Origin: Chitinophaga silvatica | GTDB lineage: Bacteria > Bacteroidota > Bacteroidia > Chitinophagales > Chitinophagaceae | Assembly (NCBI RefSeq): GCF_003419895.1 | Contig: NZ_QPMM01000012.1 | Span: 186,001-250,000, forward strand | Length of the DNA: 64,000 bases | Direction: 5' to 3' | Part shown: piece by piece, positions 24,331-33,559 of the stretch | Position numbering within the stretch: position 1 is the stretch's first letter | Layout of the letters: each line of letters opens with the position of its first letter | Notes under the pieces: generated by a model | Database searches by the model: none | What the model was told of the DNA's origin: nothing | Seen by the model: only the letters and a program-made list of their open reading frames with translations | Program-made: the position numbers and the translations under genes

Positions 24331-25974
24331 TTATGCTGGTACTGCAGTACCGTACATTTCTTCTCTAAGTGCTTTCACTCTCTCATCTGCCAGGTACTCG
24401 TCGAATGTCATCATTCTATCGATGATACCCTTAGGAGTAATTTCGATGATACGATTAGCTACTGATTGCATGAAGGTATGGTCATGTGTTGTAAACAGTA
24501 CGATACCTTTATAATTGATCATGCTTTCGTTGAAAGACTGAATAGATTCCAGATCGAGGTGGTTGGTAGGTTCGTCGAGGATCAGAACATTCGGATCCTG
24601 TAACATCATACGGCTGATCATACAGCGTACTTTCTCACCCCCACTCAATACAGCAGTTTTCTTCATGATCTCATCTCCACCGAAGAGCATCTTGCCTAAA
24701 AATCCGCGCAGGAATGGCTCATCTACATCGGTAACGTGAGAAGGAACATACTGACGTAACCAATCTAACAGGTTAAGATTTTTATCTGTAAAGAAAGCAG
24801 CATTATCGTTTGGCAGATAGGCGCTGGTTACAGTGGTACCCCATTCAATTTTGCCACTATCTGCCTGTGCTTCGTTGTTAATTACTTCAAAGAAGGTAGT
24901 TAATGCCAAATGGTCTTTAGACAGGAATGCGATTTTATCACCTTTATTTACAGAAAAAGTTACATCTGTAAACAGTTTACGACCTTCTATTGATTTTTCG
25001 AGCTTTTCAACATTCAGGATCTGGTTACCAACTTCACGTTGTTGTTTGAAGATGATACCTGGATACTTACGGTTTGAAGGCTGAATATCTTCGATAACCA
25101 ATTTTTCCAATGCTTTCTTACGGGAAGTAGCTTGTTTACTTTTGGAAGCGTTAGCACTAAAGCGGGCGATGAAGTCCATCAGGTCTTTACGCTTATCTTC
25201 CATCTTCTTGTTCTTATCGGCGATCTGGCGGGCCATCAATTGAGAAGACTCGTACCAGAAGGAATAGTTACCTGAGAAGATCTGGATTTTTGCACGGTCA
25301 ACGTCTGCAACGTGCGTACAAACAGCATCCAAAAAGTGACGGTCGTGGGATACAACGATAACGATGTTTTCGTAATCGGCCAGGAAGTTTTCTAGCCAGC
25401 CAATAGTTTCCACATCCAGGTCATTCGTCGGCTCATCCAACAGGAGGATATCGGGGTTTCCGAAGAGCGCCTGTGCCAATAACACACGCACTTTTAAGCT
25501 ACCGGCAATATCTTTCATTAATACGCCATGAATCTCTTCTTTTACGCCCAAATCACCCAATAGTACACCAGCATCGCTTTCGGCAGTATAACCACCCATC
25601 TCACCATATTCACCTTCCAACTCACCGGCACGGATTCCATCTTCCTCAGTAAAATCTTCTTTGGCATAGATAGCATCTCTTTCGTTAGCTATTTCCCAAA
25701 GTTTTTTATTTCCCATCAATACGGCATTCAGTACCGTAACTTCATCAAATTCAAAGTGGTTTTGCTTCAGCACGCTCATACGCTCACCTGGAGTGATCTC
25801 AACCGTACCTTTATTTGGTTCAATTTCGCCAGATAATATCTTCAGGAATGTTGACTTTCCCGCTCCATTAGCCCCAATTACGCCATAACAGTTTCCTTTG
25901 GTGAAATTGAGGTTTACTTCGTCAAACAATACTCTCTTACCAAAAGAGAGCGTTACGTTTTTAACACTGATCAT
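24331..25974 (-). CDS. ABC-F family ATPase, YbiT-like
   Basis: A 547-residue soluble protein with two ABC domains and no membrane segment; the family binds ribosomes and acts on stalled or initiating complexes. Start at MISVKNVTLSFG; the frame to 26070 adds 32 residues without family character. The first Walker A is GANGAGKST (about 36-44), and the first signature is the altered IAGSLKVRVLLAQ rather than LSGGE. An interdomain helical linker with Lys-rich stretches (about 245-310) is followed by the second domain with signature LSGGEKVRCMI and Walker B LILDEPTNHLD. The degenerate first signature and the overall order are like YbiT. Confidence 0.9.
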   Translation of the reverse strand: MISVKNVTLSFGKRVLFDEVNLNFTKGNCYGVIGANGAGKSTFLKILSGEIEPNKGTVEITPGERMSVLKQNHFEFDEVTVLNAVLMGNKKLWEIANERDAIYAKEDFTEEDGIRAGELEGEYGEMGGYTAESDAGVLLGDLGVKEEIHGVLMKDIAGSLKVRVLLAQALFGNPDILLLDEPTNDLDVETIGWLENFLADYENIVIVVSHDRHFLDAVCTHVADVDRAKIQIFSGNYSFWYESSQLMARQIADKNKKMEDKRKDLMDFIARFSANASKSKQATSRKKALEKLVIEDIQPSNRKYPGIIFKQQREVGNQILNVEKLEKSIEGRKLFTDVTFSVNKGDKIAFLSKDHLALTTFFEVINNEAQADSGKIEWGTTVTSAYLPNDNAAFFTDKNLNLLDWLRQYVPSHVTDVDEPFLRGFLGKMLFGGDEIMKKTAVLSGGEKVRCMISRMMLQDPNVLILDEPTNHLDLESIQSFNESMINYKGIVLFTTHDHTFMQSVANRIIEITPKGIIDRMMTFDEYLADERVKALREEMYGTAVPA

Positions 25975-25999
25975 GCTTACTGTGTAAATTTTGAAGGGG

Positions 26000-26007
26000 C
26001 AAAGGTA
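26000..26007 (-). promoter_or_regulatory. -7 promoter box of the ABC-F gene
   Basis: TACCTTTG on the minus strand, 25 bases before the chosen start at 25974; this supports that start over the longer frame, which would begin upstream of the promoter. Confidence 0.6.
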
Positions 26008-26106
26008 CTGATTTTGTGCCGGCTTTCCAAGACAGACAACGAAGAGATAATAATGCGCCGTATTTATCAAATTAAAAAAATTACATTTACATAAATCAAT
26101 ATAAAT

Positions 26107-26517
26107 ATGGATTTTAAACAGCTAATTATCTCTACTGATTACCTTCTTAGCATTAAAACCCCCAGAGAAGAAATTATTGCGGTTCAGGAACTTGAAGGAT
26201 ATCGGTGTAAGGATATTCAAACGGTAATAGACCAGCTTTCCCGTCCTACCTTTGGTAAGGCTACCGGACAGGCCCCGGTTCCGGTTGGAGCTTCTATTGT
26301 TGCAGGAATGTCATTAATCTTAGGACTTATATTAATGGCAAACGACAAGGTATTACCAGGCTTTGCAATTATGGGTGCCGGAATAGGCAGGCTTGTTTTT
26401 AAATTTAATCAATCCAAAAAAATATTTGAAGAAGAAGAAGGATTAATAGCCCGAAATAATGCAATGGAAGAACTGGCACAACAATTAGCCTCTTCCAATC
26501 AAACAACAACTGCCTAA
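26107..26517 (+). CDS. Small membrane protein of unknown function
   Basis: 136 residues. A charged N-terminal region (1-60) precedes two closely spaced hydrophobic segments (PVGASIVAGMSLILGLILMA, about 59-78, and LPGFAIMGAGIGRLVF, about 83-98), followed by a Glu-rich cytoplasmic tail (KKIFEEEEGLIARNNAMEEL). It resembles many small inner-membrane proteins of this phylum, but I cannot name a family. It lies upstream of the carbonic anhydrase gene with a 52-base gap and a separate promoter-like box in between. Confidence 0.65.
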   Translation: MDFKQLIISTDYLLSIKTPREEIIAVQELEGYRCKDIQTVIDQLSRPTFGKATGQAPVPVGASIVAGMSLILGLILMANDKVLPGFAIMGAGIGRLVFKFNQSKKIFEEEEGLIARNNAMEELAQQLASSNQTTTA

Positions 26518-26519
26518 AA

Positions 26520-26547
26520 TTTGTAAATGATTTCGTGCGTATCTTTA
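26520..26547 (+). promoter_or_regulatory. Possible promoter of the carbonic anhydrase gene
   Basis: TTTG at 26520-26523 and TATCTTTA at 26540-26547 (one base off TAnnTTTG), separated by 16 bases, 22 bases before the ATG at 26570. Confidence 0.4.
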
Positions 26548-26569
26548 GCACATAAATCAACTTTCCTAC

Positions 26570-27232
26570 ATGACTGCGTATAACCAGATATTTGAAAATA
26601 ACAGGCAATGGGTAGCCGCCAAAACGCGCACTGACGCTGAGTTTTTTGAGAAAATGGCCGACTCTCAACAACCCGCATATTTATATATCGGCTGTAGCGA
26701 TAGTCGTGTTCCTACCAACGAAATCATGGGCCTTGAAGCAGGTGAAGTTTTCGTTCATCGCAACATCGCCAATCTGGTTCCAAATACCGACCTCAATGTA
26801 ATGGCCGTTATCAATTATGCAGTAGTTCACCTCGAAGTAAAGCATATCGTTGTTTGTGGCCACTATAACTGCGGGGGAGTAAAAGCTGCCATGCAGGCAA
26901 AAGACCTCGGCATCCTGAATCCATGGCTTCGTAATATACGCGATGTATATCGCCTGCATATGGACGAGCTCAATGAGATTAAAGAGGAACACGACCGATA
27001 CAACCGCCTGGTTGAACTGAATGTACAGGAACAATGCATCAACGTTATTAAAACAGCTGTCGTACAAAAATCGTACGTGGCTAAGGGTTATCCTACCGTA
27101 CACGGATGGGTATACGACCTTAATAATGGTTTACTTAAAGATCTGCAGATCGACTTTGAAGGCGTATTGCACGAAATTCAAAAAATTTATGACCTCACAG
27201 GTTCAGGCCTGATGCAAAAAGACAATGAATAA
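26570..27232 (+). CDS. Beta-class carbonic anhydrase
   Basis: A 220-residue zinc enzyme interconverting CO2 and bicarbonate. The zinc ligands are clear: Cys42 in GCSDSRVP with the Asp44/Arg46 dyad, and His98 and Cys101 in CGHYNCGG. There is no signal peptide, so it acts in the cytoplasm, supplying bicarbonate to carboxylases. Its stop codon overlaps the murI start by one base (TAATG), so the two are translationally coupled. Confidence 0.95.
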   Translation: MTAYNQIFENNRQWVAAKTRTDAEFFEKMADSQQPAYLYIGCSDSRVPTNEIMGLEAGEVFVHRNIANLVPNTDLNVMAVINYAVVHLEVKHIVVCGHYNCGGVKAAMQAKDLGILNPWLRNIRDVYRLHMDELNEIKEEHDRYNRLVELNVQEQCINVIKTAVVQKSYVAKGYPTVHGWVYDLNNGLLKDLQIDFEGVLHEIQKIYDLTGSGLMQKDNE

Positions 27233-28050
27233 TGGGTCCTATTGGTGTTTTCGATTCCGGCTATGGCGGATTAACTGTGTTAAAGGAAATCGTTGCTGAA
27301 TTACCGCAGTACGATTACATTTATATGGGCGACAATGCAAGAGCTCCTTATGGTAACAGGGGGTTCGATACCATTCATACGTTTACGTTAGAGTGTGTAG
27401 AAAAACTCTTCGCTATGGGTTGCCCGCTGGTAATCCTTGCCTGCAACACCGCTTCTGCCAAAGCATTGAGAACCATCCAGCAAAAAGATCTACCAAGAAT
27501 AGCCCCGGATAACCGGGTATTGGGAGTTATACGACCTACCTCCGAAATGGTAGGAACCATTACTCAAACCGGTGAAATCGGCATCCTGGCTACCAATGGT
27601 ACTGTATCTTCCGAATCATATCCATTGGAAATTCACAAATTCTTTCCTCAACTCAATGTTCACCAATTAGCCTGCCCAATGTGGGTGCCACTAATTGAAA
27701 ACAATGAACACGAAAGTGAAGGAGCCGACTATTTTGTGAAAGAATACCTGGATAAGATACTTTCCATGTCCGATAATCTTGATACCCTGGTATTAGGCTG
27801 TACTCATTATCCTCTATTATTGAAAAAGATAAAACAGTTTTTACCCGGAGGTATTACTGTATTATCTCAAGGGAAAATTGTAGCCCATAGCCTGAAAGAT
27901 TATCTAAAAAGACATCCGGAAATGGAAAGCAGATTAAGTAAAAATCAACAGCAACAATTTTATACTACTGATGATCCAAACATCTTTGATAAAATGGCTG
28001 AGATCTTTTATGGTAAATCGGTTAGCTCGGAAAAAGCTATTACTACCTAA
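27232..28050 (+). CDS. murI: Glutamate racemase
   Basis: A 272-residue cofactor-independent racemase that makes D-glutamate for peptidoglycan. Motifs: GVFDSGYGGLTVL (5-17), the first catalytic cysteine Cys71 in LACNTASA, and the second Cys190 in LGCTHYPLL. The length is standard. It overlaps the carbonic anhydrase gene by one base and ends at a hairpin. Confidence 0.96.
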   Translation: MGPIGVFDSGYGGLTVLKEIVAELPQYDYIYMGDNARAPYGNRGFDTIHTFTLECVEKLFAMGCPLVILACNTASAKALRTIQQKDLPRIAPDNRVLGVIRPTSEMVGTITQTGEIGILATNGTVSSESYPLEIHKFFPQLNVHQLACPMWVPLIENNEHESEGADYFVKEYLDKILSMSDNLDTLVLGCTHYPLLLKKIKQFLPGGITVLSQGKIVAHSLKDYLKRHPEMESRLSKNQQQQFYTTDDPNIFDKMAEIFYGKSVSSEKAITT

Positions 28051-28055
28051 CAAAA

Positions 28056-28088
28056 AAGTCAGGTAGCCATTATCTGACTACCTGACTT
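28056..28088. terminator. Two-way hairpin terminator
   Basis: The 11-base perfect stem AAGTCAGGTAG / CTACCTGACTT lies between the converging murI and TlpA-like genes, with an A-run on the left that gives T's on the minus strand. Confidence 0.75.
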
Positions 28089-28116
28089 CTAAATACCAGC
28101 AAGGCTGGCCAATAGC

Positions 28117-29643
28117 TTAATCTATATTAAGTACGGTTTCAATCCGTTTTAACATCTCTTCATTTCCCGGATATCCTGTAAACTGCTGTTTTAGCACTCC
28201 ATTCTTATCAAATATCAGGTAAGTGGGTATAGCCTCAAAGTTGAAGCTTTCCAACAAATTCTTCCACTCTTCTGTAGTCAGGTAATACTGATGTCCTCCA
28301 ATGCCTTCTATATGCTTTTCCCATAATTTCTTAGGTGATGTGGGATTAGTTATATAAATAAATTCAGCGCCTCTATCGGTAAGTTGTTTTTTAAAATCTC
28401 TGGAATCCTTAATGGCCTGAATACAAGGTACACACCATGTTGCCCAAAAATCAACAATAACAGTTTTTCCTTTATAACTGGAAATAATAGCCTTCATTAA
28501 CTCTTCAGGAGATACATCAGGAGTTTTGTTAATTACTATTGGTTCCTTTAACATTGCCAGCTTCATTATTTCCTGGTTTCTTCCAAGAAGAATTTTCTCC
28601 AAATCTCCATTCTTATAATAACTTTTAATGTTATTAACCTGTTTTACTGTCAATGGTTTTAGTTCAAGCTCGAATTGCATGCCATATGCATTACCTACAA
28701 GCATATCATAAAACAAGCCCTGATCCAACCCGGTTAGATCTCCCAAAATATTTTTTACTTTCACTAGCCATTCACGAATGGGAGTATCCTGAATTCGAGG
28801 GATATTCAATGTACTATTGTTTAGTAATTCCTGTGTAAACACAGGATATGAAAAGCAATACAGATACATTGAATTATTTAGGTCGAGATTTTTAAGAAAC
28901 GAATAATCCTTCCTGACTGGTGTCTTTATCTCTGAACTATCCGGAGCTTTATGATTATTTGTATTTCGATAATTCAGTACCATTTCATTATGGTAATCGA
29001 ATACATGAATGTAGTACACTGCCAGTGAGTAGTCTTTGAAAATTAGTTCCTTCATTTTTTCAGAAATAAAGGGTGGCTTGTCCAGAACAGTACGTTTCCG
29101 CTGCAAAACACTATTTGCATGATCTATAAAACCGCTAAATTCCTTATTATATAATGGTTCTATAGGCTTATTCGATCTCTCCATTATCAAATCCTCAAAT
29201 CTTTTCTGACTCTGGAGAAGTTCTTCATCAGTAAACCCTGAATTAAAGTCAGTCTTCACGCTATTAATTATCCTATCATCACCATAACTCAATGAAATTG
29301 TATTTTGTCGTCCGTTTTTTACCACAACGCTAACCTGATTATCTATATCGATATCTGTACTAACGGCACATCTGCTTAGATTTGTTTCTGTGTTTATCTT
29401 CAATTGAAATTGTCCACTGGTATCAAGAAGTGTTTTATATAACCTGACTTCACCAGTAAATGGATGTGGTACTTTCAAAAACAGCCATACACTATCTTTT
29501 GTAATACTTTCCGGAATTGTTACTTTACCGCTTAGTTGAGCTGTACCGAATTCCATAACAGGTTTGGCAAATTGGGCGGAAGTGGTCAACGGCCCAAGAA
29601 ATAATATAACGACATAGGTAAGTCTTAGCGTAAATGATAGCAT
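28117..29643 (-). CDS. TlpA-like thiol-disulfide protein
   Basis: A 508-residue exported protein. A signal peptide (about 1-23, ending TSAQ) precedes a beta-rich domain like the DUF4369 or carboxypeptidase-regulatory folds (about 30-115), a long helical middle (about 140-350) and a C-terminal thioredoxin fold (about 370-508) with the WCVPC active site near residue 401 in VDFWATWCVPC. The cis-Pro segment is EAIPTYLIFD. Such proteins reduce disulfides in the periplasm. No haem or cytochrome genes are near, so the client is unknown. Confidence 0.85.
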   Translation of the reverse strand: MLSFTLRLTYVVILFLGPLTTSAQFAKPVMEFGTAQLSGKVTIPESITKDSVWLFLKVPHPFTGEVRLYKTLLDTSGQFQLKINTETNLSRCAVSTDIDIDNQVSVVVKNGRQNTISLSYGDDRIINSVKTDFNSGFTDEELLQSQKRFEDLIMERSNKPIEPLYNKEFSGFIDHANSVLQRKRTVLDKPPFISEKMKELIFKDYSLAVYYIHVFDYHNEMVLNYRNTNNHKAPDSSEIKTPVRKDYSFLKNLDLNNSMYLYCFSYPVFTQELLNNSTLNIPRIQDTPIREWLVKVKNILGDLTGLDQGLFYDMLVGNAYGMQFELELKPLTVKQVNNIKSYYKNGDLEKILLGRNQEIMKLAMLKEPIVINKTPDVSPEELMKAIISSYKGKTVIVDFWATWCVPCIQAIKDSRDFKKQLTDRGAEFIYITNPTSPKKLWEKHIEGIGGHQYYLTTEEWKNLLESFNFEAIPTYLIFDKNGVLKQQFTGYPGNEEMLKRIETVLNID

Positions 29644-29714
29644 AATGTGGGTTGATTATAACAGGAATACTACTATCTTATGTAAAAGTTAACTACAATA
29701 TCCAGTACCAAAAA

Positions 29715-29740
29715 AATGGGCAAGTTAAACCCTGCCCATT
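29715..29740 (-). terminator. Terminator of the S9 peptidase gene
   Basis: On the minus strand AATGGGCA / TGCCCATT forms an 8-base stem with a 10-base loop, followed by TTTTT, placed 18 bases after the stop at 29758. Confidence 0.65.
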
Positions 29741-29757
29741 CTATATTTCATGTAATT

Positions 29758-31884
29758 TTATCTCTCTTCCAATTTCAATAAAAAAGAATATTGCAAAGCC
29801 ACATCTTCCAACATTTTAAAACGCCCGGAAGCCCCACCATGCCCAGCATCCATATTGGTATGGAGCAGTAATAAGTTATGATCGGTTTTCATTTCTCTCA
29901 ATTTAGCTACCCATTTTGCAGGCTCCCAATATTGTACCTGAGAATCGTGAAGCCCTGTGGTGACCAGCATATTCGGATAATTTGTATGCTGTACATTGTC
30001 ATAAGGGCTATAAGATTTCATATAATCATATGCATCCTTATTCTTAGGGTTTCCCCATTCATCAAATTCGCCGGTAGTAAGTGGAATGCTTTCATCAAGC
30101 ATGGTAGTCACTACATCTACAAATGGTACTCCTGCAATTACACCATGAAACAGTGTTGGTTTCATATTTACAACAGCACCCATTAACAAGCCACCGGCAC
30201 TTCCACCCATTGCATAAATATGTGCGGAATCGGTATATTTTTCTTTGATAAGATATTCGGCTACATTAATAAAATCGGTGAAGGTATTTTTCTTTTTAAG
30301 CAACTTTCCATCTTCATACCATTGTCTTCCCATCTCTTGTCCGCCTCTGATATGAGCTATTGCATAAGCAAAACCTCTGTCCAGTAAACTAATGCGGTTA
30401 GAATTGAACTGCGCATCTATGCTAAATCCATAAGACCCGTATCCATACAGCAATAGCGGACGTTTTCCATTTTTCTCAAAAGTCTTTTTATAGACAATTG
30501 AAACCGGAATTTTAGTTCCGTCCGTTGCGGTAGCAAATAAGCGTTCGGTTACATAATCTTTAGGATCGTATCCCCCCAACACTTCCTGCTGACGTTTCAA
30601 CTCTGTGCTACCTGTTTCCATGTTATAATCGTAAACAGAGTTCGGAGTGATAAGAGAAGTATAATTGTATCTCAGCTCCTTACTATCCATTTCAGGATTT
30701 GTTCCAACAGAAACAGTGTATGCAGCTTCTGAGAATGGAATGTATTTATCCTGGTGTTTCTTTTCATCAATAACTCTTAGTTGAGTAAGGCCATTCTTTC
30801 TTTCTTCAAGCACCATAAACTCTTTGAAGATCTCCATACCTTCCAGCAAAACATCTTTTCTATTAGGAATTATTTCCTTCCAGCTTTGTCTGTCTGTTTT
30901 CGTCAGCGGTGCCTGCATCAATCTAAAATTCAATGCATCCCAGTTGGTAACAATATAGAATTTATCATCCCGATGATCGACATAATACAGCATATCTTTA
31001 ACCCTTGGCTGAAAAACCTTAAATTCATCAGCAGGTTTATTGGCATCCAGGATAAGTGCTTCAGCAGACAAGGTACTTTCGCTGTTAATAACGATATATT
31101 GCCCGGATTTTGTTCTTTTGATCTCTACTGCATATGCTTCATTGTTCTCCTTAAACATCTCCTTTTCTACGGGCTTTCCGAGTTCATGTCGCATAATGCG
31201 ATTAGCCCTTAGCGTTGTAGTATCTTTCTGAACATAAAACAACGTTTTGTTATCATTGGCCCATGCACTACCTGGAGTAGCATCTGCAATAGCATCGGGC
31301 AACAATTCATTTGTTTCAAGGTTCTTAATTCTGATAGTATAGCGCCTCCGGCTCACCGTATCTATAGCATATGCCAGCAACTTAGTATCCGGACTAACAT
31401 TGAGTCCGTCTACATTACAATAGGCATGCCCAGCAGCCAGCTCATTAACATTCAGGATCACCTGTTCGGCAGCTTCCAGACTACCCTTTTTTCTGCAGTA
31501 GACCGGGTATTCTTTCCCTTCTTCGTAACGGGTATAATAATAGTATCCGTTTTTCAGGTAAGGAACACTCATATCGGTTTCCTTAATGCGCGATTTCATC
31601 TCATCGTATAACTGCGTACGCAATTTCTTCTGAGGCGCCATTATGGTATCGAGATAGGCATTTTCGGCCTTCAGATAGTCAATTACCTTTGGATTTTCAC
31701 GATCATTTAACCAATAGTAATTATCGATCCGGGTATCGCCATGGATTGTTAATTCCTTTGGAATTTTTTCGGCTATTGGGGGTTGAATATTCTCTTCGCT
31801 CATACTGTGTTTCTTTTCATTACACGACAATAATACTGTCGTTCCCATAAGCAACAAAAAATTACCCTGGAAGTTCTTAAACAT
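29758..31884 (-). CDS. S9 family oligopeptidase B-like lipoprotein
   Basis: A 708-residue serine peptidase of the prolyl oligopeptidase clan, cutting short peptides, likely after basic residues. Start at MFKNFQGNF, which gives a lipoprotein signal with the lipobox LLSC; the frame to 31923 has no signal character. A seven-bladed propeller domain (about 70-400) precedes the alpha/beta-hydrolase domain. The serine lies in GGSAGG near residue 561, the Asp in GLHDSQVQYWEP near 650 and the His in AGHGGASGR near 681. Anchored in the envelope, it could process imported peptides. Confidence 0.9.
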   Translation of the reverse strand: MFKNFQGNFLLLMGTTVLLSCNEKKHSMSEENIQPPIAEKIPKELTIHGDTRIDNYYWLNDRENPKVIDYLKAENAYLDTIMAPQKKLRTQLYDEMKSRIKETDMSVPYLKNGYYYYTRYEEGKEYPVYCRKKGSLEAAEQVILNVNELAAGHAYCNVDGLNVSPDTKLLAYAIDTVSRRRYTIRIKNLETNELLPDAIADATPGSAWANDNKTLFYVQKDTTTLRANRIMRHELGKPVEKEMFKENNEAYAVEIKRTKSGQYIVINSESTLSAEALILDANKPADEFKVFQPRVKDMLYYVDHRDDKFYIVTNWDALNFRLMQAPLTKTDRQSWKEIIPNRKDVLLEGMEIFKEFMVLEERKNGLTQLRVIDEKKHQDKYIPFSEAAYTVSVGTNPEMDSKELRYNYTSLITPNSVYDYNMETGSTELKRQQEVLGGYDPKDYVTERLFATATDGTKIPVSIVYKKTFEKNGKRPLLLYGYGSYGFSIDAQFNSNRISLLDRGFAYAIAHIRGGQEMGRQWYEDGKLLKKKNTFTDFINVAEYLIKEKYTDSAHIYAMGGSAGGLLMGAVVNMKPTLFHGVIAGVPFVDVVTTMLDESIPLTTGEFDEWGNPKNKDAYDYMKSYSPYDNVQHTNYPNMLVTTGLHDSQVQYWEPAKWVAKLREMKTDHNLLLLHTNMDAGHGGASGRFKMLEDVALQYSFLLKLEER

Positions 31885-31923
31885 AGGAGATAGATTTAAA
31901 TAAGTTGGGGTAAATGTAATCAT

Positions 31924-33306
31924 TTAAATCACTTGCATTTTTACCGGATCCCAATTAACAATTTTCTTGCTGAAATAGCTTTCATTAGCTAAAAGTGCCG
32001 GCCCAGCTGCTCTCAAGCCAAAAACTGCATCTTCAATAACTGGTTTGCCAGTGCGCATGGATTCAAAGAAATTGGTGAAATGTTCCAGTCTGTCGTCATA
32101 CCCTTTTGGAGCAGCATAATTGTTGGAATACTGGCTTCCATTTCTTGTGCTTTCCGGGTATTTAGCGTTATAATCCTGTACAAATTTAGCTTGTTGCGCT
32201 GTTGGGAAAGTGCGGAAAGTATCCCATCCGCCATATCCTGGTGCTTGTGGTAATTTGTGCTTAATTACTTTAAAATCATTCCATCCAAGTTCTATCACTC
32301 CTTCAGTTCCTATAAACCGGGTATATTCACCACCTCCGCTTCCATCGGCAAAATTGACTCTTAAAGTCATCTGAAAAGCCGGATGAATTTGTGTTTCAGG
32401 ATAATTAAAGATAGCGACCACAGTGTCGGGCACATCACGTCCATCTTTCCACTGTACCAGGTTTCCACTTGCGTAGATCGATTCAGGCCCCAGAGAACCA
32501 GTAATAAAATGTAGCCCGGTGATCAGATGCACGAATAAATCGCCCGGAATACCGGTACCATAAGCCTGATAATTTCTCCATCTGAAGAAGCGAACCGGGT
32601 CGAAAGGTATTTTGGCGGTATCTTTCAGGAAGGTATCAAAATCGATAGTTGATGGGGACGCATCCGGGGGAATGGAATATTGCCAGGCACCCAGGGCACT
32701 ATGACGGTCCATCCTGGCCTCCACTACGTTTAGTTGTCCGATTTCCCCGGCCAGGTAACGTTTACGGGCTTCAGCCAAGGCTACACTGCTCACACGCTGG
32801 CTGCCTACCTGGAATACGGCCTTAGTACGTTTCTGGGCTTCAATCACTTTATGACCTTCTGCAATCTGCTGAACCATTGGTTTCTCACAGTAAACAGCCT
32901 TACCTGCTTCCATGGCATCAATAGCAATGGTATCGTGCCAGTGGTCCGGAGTTGCAATGATTACTGCATCTATATCTTTACGTTTCAGCAGTTCTCTATA
33001 ATCGCGGGTTGTATATATTTTAGGGCCAAATACCTCTTTAGATCTGATCAGATGGCCATCGTATAAATCGGCTACCCCAACCAGTTCCACACCCGGAACT
33101 TTCAATGCTGTTTCCACATCACCAAATCCCATGATTCCCATACCTATACCGGCTATTCTGATTTTGTCGTTAGGGGAAACCCTTTTTGCCGGCTGTAATA
33201 TTTCGGTTTGTTCTTTATCGTTAGCTAACGCGGAAAGCTGACTAATCCCTAATAAGGCAGCAGTACTACCTATATTTTTTATAAATTTTCTACGAGATCC
33301 TGACAT
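31924..33306 (-). CDS. Gfo/Idh/MocA oxidoreductase, exported
   Basis: A 460-residue NAD(P)-dependent oxidoreductase. The start SRRKFIKNIGS with the following hydrophobic stretch is a Tat-type signal, usual for periplasmic members of this phylum. The Rossmann domain has IGMGIMGFGDVETAL; the conserved EKPM (near residue 140) supplies the family lysine, and the C-terminal half is the GFO_IDH_MocA_C beta-sheet domain. Substrates of relatives are sugars or sugar derivatives; this one cannot be predicted. It is 39 bases from the S9 gene on the same strand and probably co-transcribed. Confidence 0.88.
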   Translation of the reverse strand: MSGSRRKFIKNIGSTAALLGISQLSALANDKEQTEILQPAKRVSPNDKIRIAGIGMGIMGFGDVETALKVPGVELVGVADLYDGHLIRSKEVFGPKIYTTRDYRELLKRKDIDAVIIATPDHWHDTIAIDAMEAGKAVYCEKPMVQQIAEGHKVIEAQKRTKAVFQVGSQRVSSVALAEARKRYLAGEIGQLNVVEARMDRHSALGAWQYSIPPDASPSTIDFDTFLKDTAKIPFDPVRFFRWRNYQAYGTGIPGDLFVHLITGLHFITGSLGPESIYASGNLVQWKDGRDVPDTVVAIFNYPETQIHPAFQMTLRVNFADGSGGGEYTRFIGTEGVIELGWNDFKVIKHKLPQAPGYGGWDTFRTFPTAQQAKFVQDYNAKYPESTRNGSQYSNNYAAPKGYDDRLEHFTNFFESMRTGKPVIEDAVFGLRAAGPALLANESYFSKKIVNWDPVKMQVI

Positions 33307-33358
33307 ATAATTTCAGTTTAAGGTTGACATAGCCCCACATAATACAAAAAATAATGGA

Positions 33359-33558
33359 AGCTCGCAAGCGAGCGTTTTCTCGCAGAGAAGCATAAGAAGC
33401 AAAGAGGCATAAGGATCGAAGCGAATGTTATTAAGAACTACTGACTGGTTTCTATTATAATTGAAACCTAACGGAAGTCCTTAAAAACATTCGCTTCGAT
33501 CCTTATGCCTCTTTGCTTCTTATGCTTCTCTGCGAGAAACAATCGAGCAACGCTCGCT
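33359..33558. repeat. 200-bp palindromic element, copy 2
   Basis: A second copy of the palindrome at 4237-4442. Nearly the whole arms pair: 33379-33437 against 33476-33534 with only a few mismatches, so this copy is better preserved than copy 1. The centre keeps the same order of motifs. It ends one base before the sdhB stop codon on the minus strand and lies 53 bases upstream of the oxidoreductase start. Where the arms differ from copy 1 (GATCGAAGC/GCTTCGATC versus AATTAAAGC/GCTTTAATT) the two arms changed together. Confidence 0.85.
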
Positions 33559-33559
33559 A

